DNA of 64,000 nucleotides from the NCBI RefSeq assembly GCF_963675905.1, contig NZ_OY780936.1, positions 1-64,000 on the forward strand, read 5' to 3'. The DNA comes from an uncultured Bacteroides sp. (GTDB lineage: Bacteria > Bacteroidota > Bacteroidia > Bacteroidales > Bacteroidaceae). Numbering within the stretch: the stretch's first letter is position 1; each line of letters opens with the position of its first letter. Shown here piece by piece: positions 1-9,340 of this stretch. Under the pieces are notes generated by a model. It had not been told where the DNA came from and did not search any database. It was given only the letters and a program-made list of their open reading frames with translations. A program made the translations under genes and the position numbers.

Positions 1-1
1 G

Positions 2-250
2 AATATTGATAATAATACGGGCGAACGGAGCATGCGTTCCTTAGCCGTTGGCAGAAAAAACTTTGTAGGTTTTGGCTCCCATCAAGGAGCAAGCCTGGGT
101 GCGTGTGCCTATACGTTTGTAGAAACTTGCAAACTCAATACAATCTCAGCTTACGAATATATCAAGAAGGTGTTAACTCTAATTGGAGATGAAAAGGAAG
201 ATACGAATGACTACTGCGCTCTGCTTCCGAGTATTCTGGCTGTTAAATAA
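2..250 (+). CDS. IS66-family transposase, C-terminal fragment (cut by window edge)
   Basis: The open frame enters from the left edge and ends at 250. It carries the IS66 C-terminal signature: N-I-D-N-N-T-G-E-R-S followed by L-A-V-G-R-K-N-F and G-S-H-Q-G-A, then an E-T-C-K-L-N segment. This is the end of the DDE catalytic region and the small C-terminal domain of IS66 TnpC. An ATG at 32 lies inside the conserved domain and is not the real start. The upstream part lies outside the window, so intactness cannot be judged. A strong hairpin follows at 277-303, then a second, decayed IS66 fragment. Confidence 0.85.
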   Translation, partial: NIDNNTGERSMRSLAVGRKNFVGFGSHQGASLGACAYTFVETCKLNTISAYEYIKKVLTLIGDEKEDTNDYCALLPSILAVK

Positions 251-276
251 TAACAAATAAATTAAGAGGTATTAGA

Positions 277-303
277 TTAGAAAGCCGTTTTCCGGCTTTC
301 TAA
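277..303. terminator. Hairpin after IS66 transposase fragment
   Basis: An 11-bp perfect stem (277-287 with 293-303) encloses a TTTTC loop. It begins 27 bp after the transposase stop. There is no long T tract, so it may be a terminator or only part of the element end. Confidence 0.5.
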
Positions 304-645
304 TGGTGGCATGCCGGATATTAAACGCTTACACTAAGGCACTCCGTTATTTGAGGAATGCATGGACTCCCGTTATGGCTTATCGCAATAACGGTCGGTA
401 TTCTATTGATAAATCTATAGCGGAACGTTCAATTTGTACCCTGACGATTGAGCGCAAGAACAAAATGGCTTTTGGTAGTCATATAAGGTGCTGAAACCTC
501 GACGGTTTATCATACCTTTATTGGTACTTGTAAAATGCGTGCACTGTCATTCTACCAATTCTTGAAGCAGTATTTAACTGCTTTTATGGAAGGACGTACG
601 GATTTTTAGAATCTGACCCCTGCCATACTGGGCAAAATCAATTAA
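303..645 (+). pseudogene. Decayed IS66 transposase C-terminal remnant
   Basis: The first part (303-494) encodes A-Y-T-K-A-L-R-Y-L and S-I-D-K-S-I-A-E-R, then T-I-E-R-K-N and F-G-S-H, the IS66 catalytic C-terminal region. The homology continues in another frame from about 486 with G-A-E-T-S-T-V-Y-H and F-I-G-T-C-K-M, through an in-frame TAG at 607, to N-L-T-P-A-I-L-G-K and a TAA ending at 645. One frameshift and one nonsense codon therefore break it. It differs in sequence from the fragment at 2-250, so two different IS66 copies ended here. Confidence 0.8.
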
Positions 646-720
646 AAAAATCTAAAATTTAATGACCTTTATTTGTCTCGTGCGTGCAAACGTGCGATGA
701 ATAAGGGGTTTTCAAATAAC

Positions 721-743
721 TAACGTGAAAATTGGACGCTTAC
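721..743. mobile_element. IS66-type right terminal inverted repeat
   Basis: The reverse complement begins GTAAGCGTCCAATTTTCACG. IS66 ends characteristically start GTAAGCG. It lies 76 bp after the end of the decayed transposase, where a right end should be. A near-identical left-end copy occurs at 18873, on the other side of the polysaccharide locus. Confidence 0.7.
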
Positions 744-812
744 GGACGTGCAAGTAATCGCATAAACTATGTGTAGCTTTATCAGCGCATAGTGCCAAAT
801 TAAATATAAAAA

Positions 813-2366
813 ATGTCAGAACAAATATCTAATAATACTTCAGCAAACAACAAGCGAATAGCTAAAAATACTGTATTTCTATACATAAGAATGCTATTTA
901 CAATGGCTGTTTCTTTATATACCTCCCGTGTTGTATTGAATACGCTAGGAGTAGATGACTATGGTATATATAATGTAGTAGGAGGTGTTGTTTCTTTAAC
1001 AACATTTCTTAATGGTATGATGACGGCAGCTACTCAGAGGTTTTTGAACATTGAAATAGGGAAGGATGTATATGATAGAATAACAAAGGCTTTTAGTACT
1101 GCAGTCCAAATACATATTGGTATAAGTTTAGTTGTTCTTATATTGGCAGAAACTATTGGTGTATGGTTCTTAAATAACAAAATGAATATTCCAGTAAGTC
1201 GATTAAATGCAGCGAATTGGGTTTTTCAGTTCTCCTTATTAAGCTGTTTGGTTGTTATTTTAAGTGCACCTTATAATGCTGCAATTATTGCTTATGAGAA
1301 GATGTCTGCCTTTGCTTACATTTCTGTTCTTGAGGTATCATTAAAACTTATAATTGTTTATCTTCTTGTTATTTCTTCGGTAGACAAACTGATTTTATAT
1401 TCTATACTACTTTTTACTGTACAAATATTAATTCGCGTCATTTATGGTAATTATGTATCGCGGAATTTTATAGCGTGCAGGTTCAAATTTATAGATGATA
1501 GAAAGTTATTAAAGGAGATGCTCTCGTTTGCATCATGGAGCTTCATGGGTATTATTTCTGGTATCGGTTTTACTCAAGGCATAAGTATTATTTTAAATTT
1601 ATTCTTCGGAGTCACAGTAAACGCTGCTCGAGGAATAACAATACAAATTCAAGGTGCAATACAAGGCTTTATTACAAATTTCCAAGTAGCAGTTAATCCG
1701 CAACTTTATAAAAGCTACGCTACTAGAGATTACGATAGAATGAAATCGTTGATTTATTTAAGTAGTAGGTTCTCGTTCTATCTAATGCTTTTACTTAGTT
1801 TGCCAGTATTTGTAAATACAGATTTCATATTAAGTCTTTGGCTAGGTATCGTACCGGATCATACTGCGAATTTTGTAAGACTCATATTAATAATAATGCT
1901 ATTTGAAACCCTTACCAGTCCAATTATTGTTTCTGTTAATGCAACTGGACACATAAAGAAATGCCAAGTAATTGTTGGGGGACTTTTATTATCAATTCTG
2001 CCTTTATCATATCTTGCATTTAAGCTTGGAGCAAGCCCCGAGATTGCATATCTTATACATTTTTTTATCGTAATAATAGCCCAAATAGCAAGAGTTATTA
2101 TCCTAAGACCATGGATAAATTTGTCAATAAAAGATTATTTTCGAAAGGTTATTTGTAATACTTTATTAGTCTTAATTACCGCCTCTGTAATACCCTTAGT
2201 TTTAAAATATTTCTTTATTACTAATAATACATTTCTTCATTTCTTTGAATTGTGCTTCGTTTGTGTTTTATCTATAGTGTTTACAATTTTCTTAATAGGG
2301 CTTAGCCATAATGAAAGACTTATGTTACGGAAGAAGATTATTCTAGTTACAAAGAGGTTTATATAG
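813..2366 (+). CDS. O-antigen/polysaccharide flippase (Wzx-like)
   Basis: A 517-residue protein with about 12 to 14 hydrophobic segments and a short hydrophilic N-terminus. The N-terminal region (residues about 17-70: R-I-A-K-N-T-V-F-L-Y, then S-R-V-V-L-N-T-L-G-V-D-D-Y-G-I-Y) is typical of Wzx/MATE-like lipopolysaccharide exporters of Bacteroidetes. It is expected to flip lipid-linked oligosaccharide units across the inner membrane. It is the first gene of the co-oriented locus, 70 bp after the IS66 end, so the locus promoter lies in or near 744-812 or further upstream. The coding sequence is AT-rich, like the next several genes. Confidence 0.88.
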   Translation: MSEQISNNTSANNKRIAKNTVFLYIRMLFTMAVSLYTSRVVLNTLGVDDYGIYNVVGGVVSLTTFLNGMMTAATQRFLNIEIGKDVYDRITKAFSTAVQIHIGISLVVLILAETIGVWFLNNKMNIPVSRLNAANWVFQFSLLSCLVVILSAPYNAAIIAYEKMSAFAYISVLEVSLKLIIVYLLVISSVDKLILYSILLFTVQILIRVIYGNYVSRNFIACRFKFIDDRKLLKEMLSFASWSFMGIISGIGFTQGISIILNLFFGVTVNAARGITIQIQGAIQGFITNFQVAVNPQLYKSYATRDYDRMKSLIYLSSRFSFYLMLLLSLPVFVNTDFILSLWLGIVPDHTANFVRLILIIMLFETLTSPIIVSVNATGHIKKCQVIVGGLLLSILPLSYLAFKLGASPEIAYLIHFFIVIIAQIARVIILRPWINLSIKDYFRKVICNTLLVLITASVIPLVLKYFFITNNTFLHFFELCFVCVLSIVFTIFLIGLSHNERLMLRKKIILVTKRFI

Positions 2367-2414
2367 ACATAAAATTATGAGAATATCTTCTGAATTAGTT
2401 ATATCGTATAGCAT

Positions 2415-3536
2415 ATGATAAACATTTTAGATAAATATAAGTGTTGTGGGTGTTCTGCTTGTGTACAAGTTTGTCCTAAGCAATGCATTGCATTTAATGA
2501 GAATGAACAAGGATTCCGATATCCTATTGTTAATAAGACATACTGCATTGACTGTGGTCTCTGTGAGAAAGTTTGCCCATGTATAAACCAGAACACGCCA
2601 AAAGTCCCCAAAAAAGTCTATGCGGCAATCAATCCGAATGATGAGATTCGAATGACATCGTCATCAGGTGGTATTTTTTCAATGCTTGCCGAAATAATCA
2701 TTGATGAAGGAGGCGTTGTCTTTGGAGCACGTTTTGACAAGAATTGGGAGGTAATACACGACTATACAGAAACAAAAGAAGGTCTTGCAGCATTCCGTGG
2801 ATCTAAGTATGTACAGAGCCAGATAGGTAACATTTTTGTAAAAGCAAAAGATTTTCTAAAAGAAGGTCGTAAAGTTCTATTCTCGGGAACTTCTTGCCAG
2901 ATAGCAGGTCTGAAAAGGTATTTGCGCAAAGAATATACAAACCTTCTGACCGTCGATATTGTTTGTCATGGAGTCCCAAGCCCTCTTGTTTGGAGAGATT
3001 ATGTAAAAAAAGTGAAAGGGGCACGTGTAATATCAAAAGTCTCTACCAAATATAAAAATAATAGTTGGAGACGTTATAATTATCTTATTTTAGATGCTAA
3101 TAATGTAACACTAGTCAATGAGAACTCTTCTTCGAATCAGTATCATCAAGCTTATTTGCTTAATTTATCAATTAGGAGATCTTGTTTCAATTGTCCATCA
3201 AAAGATGGTAAGGCGAATAGTGACATTACTTTAGGTGATTGTTGGGGAATTGAGAGATTCTTCCCTGAAATAGATGATGATAAAGGTGTCAGCTATGTAG
3301 CTTGTAACAGTCATTTAGGATTGTGTTATATAGAACAATTAGACGGTAAATTCTTTGATATATCATACAATGACTGTGTTACGTACAATAGTTGTATTAC
3401 AGAGAGCACTAAGGAACCATTAGATTATAATCAATTTTGGAGTATTTATTCCAAGAAAGGTTTTCCTACTTTAGAAAGTTTCATTCCTAAAAATAATTTT
3501 CTAAATAGGATAATTAAATATTTTAAGAAACAATGA
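2415..3536 (+). CDS. FrhB-like (coenzyme F420 hydrogenase/dehydrogenase beta subunit family) iron-sulfur protein
   Basis: 373 residues. Two ferredoxin-type 4Fe-4S motifs sit at the N-terminus: Cys10/13/16/20 and Cys44/47/50/54, each in the C-x2-C-x2-C-x3-C-P pattern. The FrhB N- and C-terminal domains follow, including G-T-S-C-Q-I-A-G-L and D-I-V-C-H-G-V-P-S-P. The family uses flavin and Fe-S clusters in F420 enzymes, but homologues in bacterial polysaccharide loci sit beside pyruvyl transferases and have no settled role. It overlaps the pyruvyl transferase gene by 4 bp, so translational coupling is likely. A redox step on a sugar or on the pyruvyl donor side is an inference. Confidence 0.85.
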   Translation: MINILDKYKCCGCSACVQVCPKQCIAFNENEQGFRYPIVNKTYCIDCGLCEKVCPCINQNTPKVPKKVYAAINPNDEIRMTSSSGGIFSMLAEIIIDEGGVVFGARFDKNWEVIHDYTETKEGLAAFRGSKYVQSQIGNIFVKAKDFLKEGRKVLFSGTSCQIAGLKRYLRKEYTNLLTVDIVCHGVPSPLVWRDYVKKVKGARVISKVSTKYKNNSWRRYNYLILDANNVTLVNENSSSNQYHQAYLLNLSIRRSCFNCPSKDGKANSDITLGDCWGIERFFPEIDDDKGVSYVACNSHLGLCYIEQLDGKFFDISYNDCVTYNSCITESTKEPLDYNQFWSIYSKKGFPTLESFIPKNNFLNRIIKYFKKQ

Positions 3537-4687
3537 AAATAGGTGTAATTACTTACTGGTTTGGAAATAGTAACTATGGAATGATGATGCAGTGTTGGGC
3601 ATTGCAGCGATTCCTAAAAGACCTTGGTCACGAACCATATGTCATAAGATTTGCAAAAAAGGATAATCAAAGGCTTTATAGAAAAATTTTGTCCTATTTT
3701 GGGCTATTACAATTTTTTGATAAAGTAAAATGTCAATGTAATCATGAGAAATTTGTTAGCACTGTAAAAAATAATAGGATAAGAAAATTTGATGATTTTC
3801 GAAAGGGTGAATTAAGTTTTTCCCAATATGAATACTCGTCTATTGATGAATTACAAACACTTCCACCAAAAGCAGACTGTTATATAACAGGAAGTGATCA
3901 AGTTTGGTCCCAGCTACTTGATAATAACGATAATACGGCTTATTACTTAAATTTCGGCGATAGAACTACAAAGAGAATAGCATATGCTCCAAGTTTTTCA
4001 ATGAAAGAATATCCAGAACATCTATGCGGCAAATTATCTAAAATGTTACAGAATTTAGACTATATATCGGTCAGAGAATATGACGGAATAAAGATTTGTA
4101 GTAATCTCGGATTTGTTGCTACTAAGGTACTAGATCCTACTCTGCTGTTAGACAAACAACATTATTTAGATATTTGTGTTAATGTTAAGAGGAGAACGGA
4201 CAACTATGTGTTTGTTTATAGCCTCAATGTATCAACACCTGAAGATATCAGATGGGAAGAATTATCAGAATACAAAAGAAAAACGAACAAGGAACTCATA
4301 GTAACACCTGCAGATGGTTATTTCACAGGAGGTGAAATTTTTGGAAGTGATGTGAATTACTTATATGCTACAGTTGAACAATGGTTGGCTTTAATACGAG
4401 ATTCAGATCTTACAGTAACATCATCATTTCATGGAATTGTATTGTCGATAATATTTGAGCGTCCATTCATTTATGTCCCTTTGAAAGGAAAATTTGCATC
4501 TGGAAATAATAGAATTATTGACTTACTTAAAGAGTTGAGGCTTGAAAACAGAATTCTGACCGACAAAACAAGTTACGATGAATTATGTCAACTCAGTATT
4601 GATTGGAATACTACAGGAGATTATTTAAAAAAATATAAGTTTGATTCTATTGCTTTTCTAAAAAGCGCTTTAGAAGGAAAAATGTGA
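3533..4687 (+). CDS. Polysaccharide pyruvyl transferase family protein
   Basis: 384 residues. The start G-V-I-T-Y-W-F-G-N-S-N-Y-G and the conserved Y-I-T-G-S-D-Q-V-W segment (around residue 120) match the CsaB/WcaK pyruvyl transferase family. A late T-S-S-F-H-G-I-V motif (around residue 300) holds the conserved histidine. The family transfers a pyruvyl group from phosphoenolpyruvate to a sugar hydroxyl, forming a ketal and adding negative charge to the polymer. It starts within the last codons of the FrhB-like gene. The pairing of these two families is common in polysaccharide loci. Confidence 0.88.
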   Translation: MKIGVITYWFGNSNYGMMMQCWALQRFLKDLGHEPYVIRFAKKDNQRLYRKILSYFGLLQFFDKVKCQCNHEKFVSTVKNNRIRKFDDFRKGELSFSQYEYSSIDELQTLPPKADCYITGSDQVWSQLLDNNDNTAYYLNFGDRTTKRIAYAPSFSMKEYPEHLCGKLSKMLQNLDYISVREYDGIKICSNLGFVATKVLDPTLLLDKQHYLDICVNVKRRTDNYVFVYSLNVSTPEDIRWEELSEYKRKTNKELIVTPADGYFTGGEIFGSDVNYLYATVEQWLALIRDSDLTVTSSFHGIVLSIIFERPFIYVPLKGKFASGNNRIIDLLKELRLENRILTDKTSYDELCQLSIDWNTTGDYLKKYKFDSIAFLKSALEGKM

Positions 4688-4721
4688 TTTAAATAGAATA
4701 ACAGCACAAAATATAATAGTT

Positions 4722-5723
4722 ATGAATATACTACAAAAAACTATATGGATGCAACGAAGGATTCTGAGAAAATTAATTTGGAGTCGTCATCCTCTTCTCC
4801 CTTCTCCGACTCTTGATAGAATTAATGATGAGGAAACTGTCGTTAAGATAATTAACGATGCGTTAGAAAACAATGAAGGATGTATGATCTGTCGATTTGG
4901 TTCAAATGAGCTACGAGTTGTTTGTAATTATCGAATTGTTGTAGAAAAAAAATATAGATTGTTATCCTTGATCACGTCTGAAGTCCCAACTCCATTTTGG
5001 GCTGACGACTTGTTTATGCATTTTGAAAGAGGTGGAGGTTTCTTCAATCCGAGTATAGATAATATCAAAAGATACAGTCGTTTAGTCTTGTCTGATGTTA
5101 ATGAAATAGACGTATTAGGAAGTTGGGTGCCAGAGGAATACCTTATGCGTGACAAACTTACACACGTAAAAAAAATTGCTTTTGCATGGCTTGAACCATG
5201 GTTTTCTAAGACTCCATGGACCAAGAATCTTGAGGGTAAAACTGTATTAGTAATACATCCTTTGGCAGAATTAATAGAAAAACAATATAAGGAAAAAAGA
5301 GAAATCCTCTTTGAAAACAAGAATGTCTTGCCATTATTCGAACTAAAAACAATTAAAGCAGTTCAAAGTATTGGAGGAGACGATAATGGCTTCAAAGATT
5401 GGTTCGACGCACTTGATTCTATGAAATCAAAAATGGATAAAATCGAGTATGATATAGCATTAATTGGGTGCGGAGCTTATGGATTTAATCTGGCTGCTCA
5501 TGCCAAACGTAAACATAAAAAAGCAATTCATATGGGAGGGGCGCTACAGCTCTTATTTGGAATTAGAGGTAATCGATGGGATAATCCAAAACAAGGTTTT
5601 TCTTTCTTTAAACAAGAAGGCATGTATTCTAAACTTTTTAATGATGCATGGGTTTATCCTGGGGATGAATTTAAACCAAAGGCTGCAGCAAAAGTGGATG
5701 ATTCAGCTTATTGGAAAAAGTAA
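4722..5723 (+). CDS. Putative GT-D-like glycosyltransferase (uncharacterised family)
   Basis: 333 residues, no membrane segment or signal peptide. Near residue 53 it has C-M-I-C-R-F-G-S-N-E-L, resembling the A-R-F-G-D/S-x-E motif of DUF1792/GT-D enzymes. Near residue 247 it has D-I-A-L-I-G-C-G-A-Y-G, followed by K-A-I-H-M-G-G-A-L-Q, resembling the C-terminal 'GP/GA ... aiDiG' motif of that group. I infer a sugar-transfer role from these motifs and from its place among glycosyltransferases. The family match is by eye and modest. It could be an uncharacterised sugar-modifying enzyme. Confidence 0.5.
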   Translation: MNILQKTIWMQRRILRKLIWSRHPLLPSPTLDRINDEETVVKIINDALENNEGCMICRFGSNELRVVCNYRIVVEKKYRLLSLITSEVPTPFWADDLFMHFERGGGFFNPSIDNIKRYSRLVLSDVNEIDVLGSWVPEEYLMRDKLTHVKKIAFAWLEPWFSKTPWTKNLEGKTVLVIHPLAELIEKQYKEKREILFENKNVLPLFELKTIKAVQSIGGDDNGFKDWFDALDSMKSKMDKIEYDIALIGCGAYGFNLAAHAKRKHKKAIHMGGALQLLFGIRGNRWDNPKQGFSFFKQEGMYSKLFNDAWVYPGDEFKPKAAAKVDDSAYWKK

Positions 5724-5734
5724 ATAGAATTGCA

Positions 5735-6940
5735 ATGAAGGTTGTACATATACAAAACTCAATGTCTATATCTGGGAATGCTGCGTATAGACTAAGTTGT
5801 GTCATGCGAAATGAAGGAATTGACTCTTCTGTTCTAAATATTAGTTCCGGCCCGAATTTGGAAAATGTTTATATAAATATGCCTTCCAAGAAATGTTTTT
5901 TGGCGTCTATCGTAAACAAAATAAACCGAAATTTCAAATTAAAAGGAAAAATAGAAGGATCATATTATTATTCGCCATTGCCCGTAATAGGAAGAAATAT
6001 TGCAAAAAATAGTTTAATAAAAGAGGCTGATGTCATTTATATTCATTGGATTGCTGGTATTCTTAGCACTGAAGATATTCAGGATTTAATCAGTATGAAA
6101 AAGCCTGTAATTTTCTTTATGCATGACATGTGGGATTTTACAGGTGGATGCCATCATAGTTTCTCTTGTAATCAATACAAAACAGGTTGTAAGCATTGCG
6201 AAATGTTTAATGATAATAACAATCCAAGGAAGCAGATAGAATGTTTGAGAAACTTATACTTAAATAAAAAGGATGTTGCATTTGTTTCTCCGAGCAAATG
6301 GATGGCTGATTGTGCAAAAAGTTCTAACGCAATAGCGGGAAACATCGTAACCAATATTTCGAATATTGTTGACGTTGATGTATTTAAGCCAATGAACAAA
6401 TTGCAGGCAAAACAGAGTTTAGGATTTTCTTTGAGCAAAAAAATAATAACCTTTGGATGCCAGGCTGGGACAAAGAATAAATACAAAGGATGGGATTATT
6501 TGCGAAGTGCAATAAATAGTATTGACAGAGAAGACATACAGATAGTAGTTTATGGCTCTGATGGTAATCAAGAAACCCGAGAACAGATTAATTCTCCAAT
6601 AACGTTTCTTGGATATATCAATGACGAAAGCAAACTGGCAACAATATGTAATGCTACAGATGTGTTTGTTTCTCCATCCTTGGCAGAAAGCTTTGGACTT
6701 ACATTCTTAGAAAATATTCTATGTGGCACACCTGTCGTTGGCTTTGATAATACTGCAATCGGAGAAATTATTATTCATGGTGTTAATGGTTATCTTGCGA
6801 GAAACAAAGACTCGAATGATTTAAAAAATGGTATAAATTATATTTTAGATCACACATTTAAGATAGATACACATAATTATAACCCTTCGTCTATTATTCA
6901 GCAACATATTGATATAATTGAAAAAATAAAGTCAATTTAA
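5735..6940 (+). CDS. Glycosyltransferase family 4 (group 1)
   Basis: About 401 residues from the ATG at 5735. An upstream TTG at 5711 would overlap the previous gene and is less likely. The GT-B C-terminal domain shows the donor-binding E-S-F-G-L-T-F-L-E pattern (the ExxxxxxxE motif) and G-T-P-V-V-G-F-D. The N-terminal half has H-D-M-W-D-F-T-G-G-C plus further cysteines (C-N-Q-Y-K-T-G-C-K-H-C), a possible metal-binding cluster also present in the GT at 10151. It should transfer one sugar from a nucleotide donor to the growing lipid-linked repeat. It ends 2 bp before the polymerase gene. Confidence 0.88.
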   Translation: MKVVHIQNSMSISGNAAYRLSCVMRNEGIDSSVLNISSGPNLENVYINMPSKKCFLASIVNKINRNFKLKGKIEGSYYYSPLPVIGRNIAKNSLIKEADVIYIHWIAGILSTEDIQDLISMKKPVIFFMHDMWDFTGGCHHSFSCNQYKTGCKHCEMFNDNNNPRKQIECLRNLYLNKKDVAFVSPSKWMADCAKSSNAIAGNIVTNISNIVDVDVFKPMNKLQAKQSLGFSLSKKIITFGCQAGTKNKYKGWDYLRSAINSIDREDIQIVVYGSDGNQETREQINSPITFLGYINDESKLATICNATDVFVSPSLAESFGLTFLENILCGTPVVGFDNTAIGEIIIHGVNGYLARNKDSNDLKNGINYILDHTFKIDTHNYNPSSIIQQHIDIIEKIKSI

Positions 6941-6942
6941 AA

Positions 6943-8142
6943 ATGGATAGTTTTATAAAAAAAATTAATGTAATAGCATTATGTGCTTTTCTTTATACAC
7001 CAATGTACTTGTATAATAAGCAGATCAATGTTATGCTTGTAGTAGTGTCATTCGCCATTTGGATTATTTCTTCATTTCGAATTGACTCAGATTGGATAAA
7101 GCGATTTAAACCATATATACCAACACTAATAATGATGATTGGTATTAATGTTTTATATTGCAACTGTACTGGAACCGATCTATATACGACCATGGTTATG
7201 TCTATATTAGCATACACTGGAATTCTATTATATGCATTTTATAGTAACCATATAGACCTACTTAAGTGGCCTTTTATCTTTCTAATTATAATTCTGTGTT
7301 TAGACTGTGTAGATACAATAAAAGGCAATATGATGATCCCCGGAATTTCGAGAAAACAAGGCGATGGATTTGATACACAAGAAGCTTCTTATATTTTAAA
7401 TTCAATGCATATAGGTAGTTATCCATTTCTTTATTCGATAGCATTATTAATTTTACCAATTACCTTATTCTTTAAGCACAAAGTAATTCGCAAGTACCTA
7501 TATTTCCCTATTACAATTTTGTCTGTCGTAACTATCTTATATGGTTCCTATTTCATTAGTTTGATTATAACTCTCTTGATGATATTTTTTGGCATTATGG
7601 ATATTAGGAATCTAAAAAAAACTGTTGTCTTGTGTATCATATCAGCTGTTATTTTTACGATTGCTAAAGATCCAATTATGGATGGTCTTGTTTATATGGG
7701 AGAAAAGACAGGATCTTCTGTTCTTGTGTCACATGCAATAGAGATTAAGAATAGTGGAGCTGTTGACGGTGCTAATCAGTTTACTGGAGGTCGCTCTTCA
7801 TTATATATGAATGCCGTATTGAATTTTTTAGAGCATCCATTGATTGGTCAGATGGATGGAGAGAAATCAAGTCATTTTAGTATGCATTCTGAATTGCTTG
7901 AATATCCGGAAAAATATGGATTGTTAAGTATTCCGTTCTTTTATATTTGGTTATTATTGTTTAAAACTCAGCATGGAGTTTTACGTACGAAACAAATAAA
8001 GTCTTATCATACAATATTTTTTGCGACCCTTATTGTTTTTCTTTTTATAAACCCTCTAAGATGTGAGCAACCATTTTCATTAACAGCATATTGTATAATT
8101 CCATTGATGCTTTTATTTTTAGATATGAAAATTGATAATTGA
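6943..8142 (+). CDS. O-antigen/polysaccharide polymerase (Wzy-like)
   Basis: 399 residues with about 10 to 12 hydrophobic segments across the length. A periplasmic loop near residues 265-330 contains G-G-R-S-S-L-Y-M-N-A and H-P-L-I-G followed by H-S-E-L-L-E, the Wzy_C-like loop pattern. Sequence identity in this family is always low. The call rests on topology, the loop motif and its place beside a flippase in a Wzx/Wzy-type locus. It should polymerise repeat units at the periplasmic face. Confidence 0.8.
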   Translation: MDSFIKKINVIALCAFLYTPMYLYNKQINVMLVVVSFAIWIISSFRIDSDWIKRFKPYIPTLIMMIGINVLYCNCTGTDLYTTMVMSILAYTGILLYAFYSNHIDLLKWPFIFLIIILCLDCVDTIKGNMMIPGISRKQGDGFDTQEASYILNSMHIGSYPFLYSIALLILPITLFFKHKVIRKYLYFPITILSVVTILYGSYFISLIITLLMIFFGIMDIRNLKKTVVLCIISAVIFTIAKDPIMDGLVYMGEKTGSSVLVSHAIEIKNSGAVDGANQFTGGRSSLYMNAVLNFLEHPLIGQMDGEKSSHFSMHSELLEYPEKYGLLSIPFFYIWLLLFKTQHGVLRTKQIKSYHTIFFATLIVFLFINPLRCEQPFSLTAYCIIPLMLLFLDMKIDN

Positions 8143-8146
8143 ATTT

Positions 8147-9340
8147 ATGAATAACAGAAATATCGTAAAACTCGTAGATAGTTTATTGCTTAAATTACTC
8201 AACTATCCTCATATTGCTAAGCTATTTCAACGGAATATGCTGCTACGTAATATTGGCAGCAATCCAAATATTATTCAACCTAAAGCATTAATATGTTATT
8301 TGACAGAGCCTCTATATGACACAGAATTTAATTCTGTAGAGCATCCCAAAAACTTTCAAATGCTACAGTTGTTGAACTACTTTTTGAAACATGGTTATGT
8401 AGTTGATATATGCAACTATGTGGATGAACAATCTATTCTAAAAAATAATATATCCTACGATGTTGTTGTTGGGCAAGGTGCATCGTTTAACAGAGCATTG
8501 GATGTTTACTCGTATAGACATTCTATATTATTTCTGACAGAGAACAATCCTGAGATTGTTACAAGGAATTATAATGAAAGAATCGAGTATTTCAAGCAGA
8601 GGCATCCTTCTGTAGATTACAGAATTGCAGTTGCAAGGATGGGGGTCTTTAATGAAACATCATTGGAAAAATCTAATGCTATTATTGCATTTAATAGTAC
8701 ATTTTCTGCACGAAGTCTAAATAAGTATTGTAAAAACGTATATCCTATTACAGTAAATACTCTTAAGAACAAATATGCGAGTGTCAATAGTGAAGATATT
8801 ATAAAAAATAAATTAAATTTTGTCTGGCTTGGATCTGTTGGCTTTATACATAAAGGACTTGACATACTTCTGGATGTATTCAAAGAACTACCTGATTGTA
8901 CATTAAATGTATATGGGGTTCCTAAGTCTGAAATGAGTCTGTGGAATAAGCTGAAAAGTACTAATACCCAATTGCATCCAAATATTGATGTAACAAGTGA
9001 AAGATTTGTGGATGAAGTGGTTAAAAAGAATGCTTTTGTAATATCAGCATCCTGCTCTGAGGGTATTCAAACAGGAGTTGCCACATGTATGAGAAGTGGA
9101 CTAATTCCTATTGTTACTAAAGATTGTGGATATGATGAACATGAATCTATTTTTATTTTAGAATATTATCAAGTAGATTATGTTGTCAATAAATTAAGAG
9201 AAATCATATCATTAAATGACAATGATCTTCAAAGTAAAAGTAATCTAGCGAAAGAGTTCTCAAATAGTAAATATACTAATGAACAATTTTCGATAGAGTT
9301 GAATTTTGCACTGGATAAAATACTAACCACATATGAATAA
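8147..9340 (+). CDS. Glycosyltransferase, GT4-like
   Basis: About 397 residues from the ATG at 8147. A TTG at 8132 would overlap the polymerase gene. The C-terminal GT-B half has F-V-W-L-G-S-V-G-F-I-H-K-G-L-D-I-L near residue 224, then S-C-S-E-G-I-Q-T-G-V-A near residue 303 as the donor-binding region. The N-terminal half is less typical. It ends 8 bp inside the next gene. Confidence 0.78.
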   Translation: MNNRNIVKLVDSLLLKLLNYPHIAKLFQRNMLLRNIGSNPNIIQPKALICYLTEPLYDTEFNSVEHPKNFQMLQLLNYFLKHGYVVDICNYVDEQSILKNNISYDVVVGQGASFNRALDVYSYRHSILFLTENNPEIVTRNYNERIEYFKQRHPSVDYRIAVARMGVFNETSLEKSNAIIAFNSTFSARSLNKYCKNVYPITVNTLKNKYASVNSEDIIKNKLNFVWLGSVGFIHKGLDILLDVFKELPDCTLNVYGVPKSEMSLWNKLKSTNTQLHPNIDVTSERFVDEVVKKNAFVISASCSEGIQTGVATCMRSGLIPIVTKDCGYDEHESIFILEYYQVDYVVNKLREIISLNDNDLQSKSNLAKEFSNSKYTNEQFSIELNFALDKILTTYE

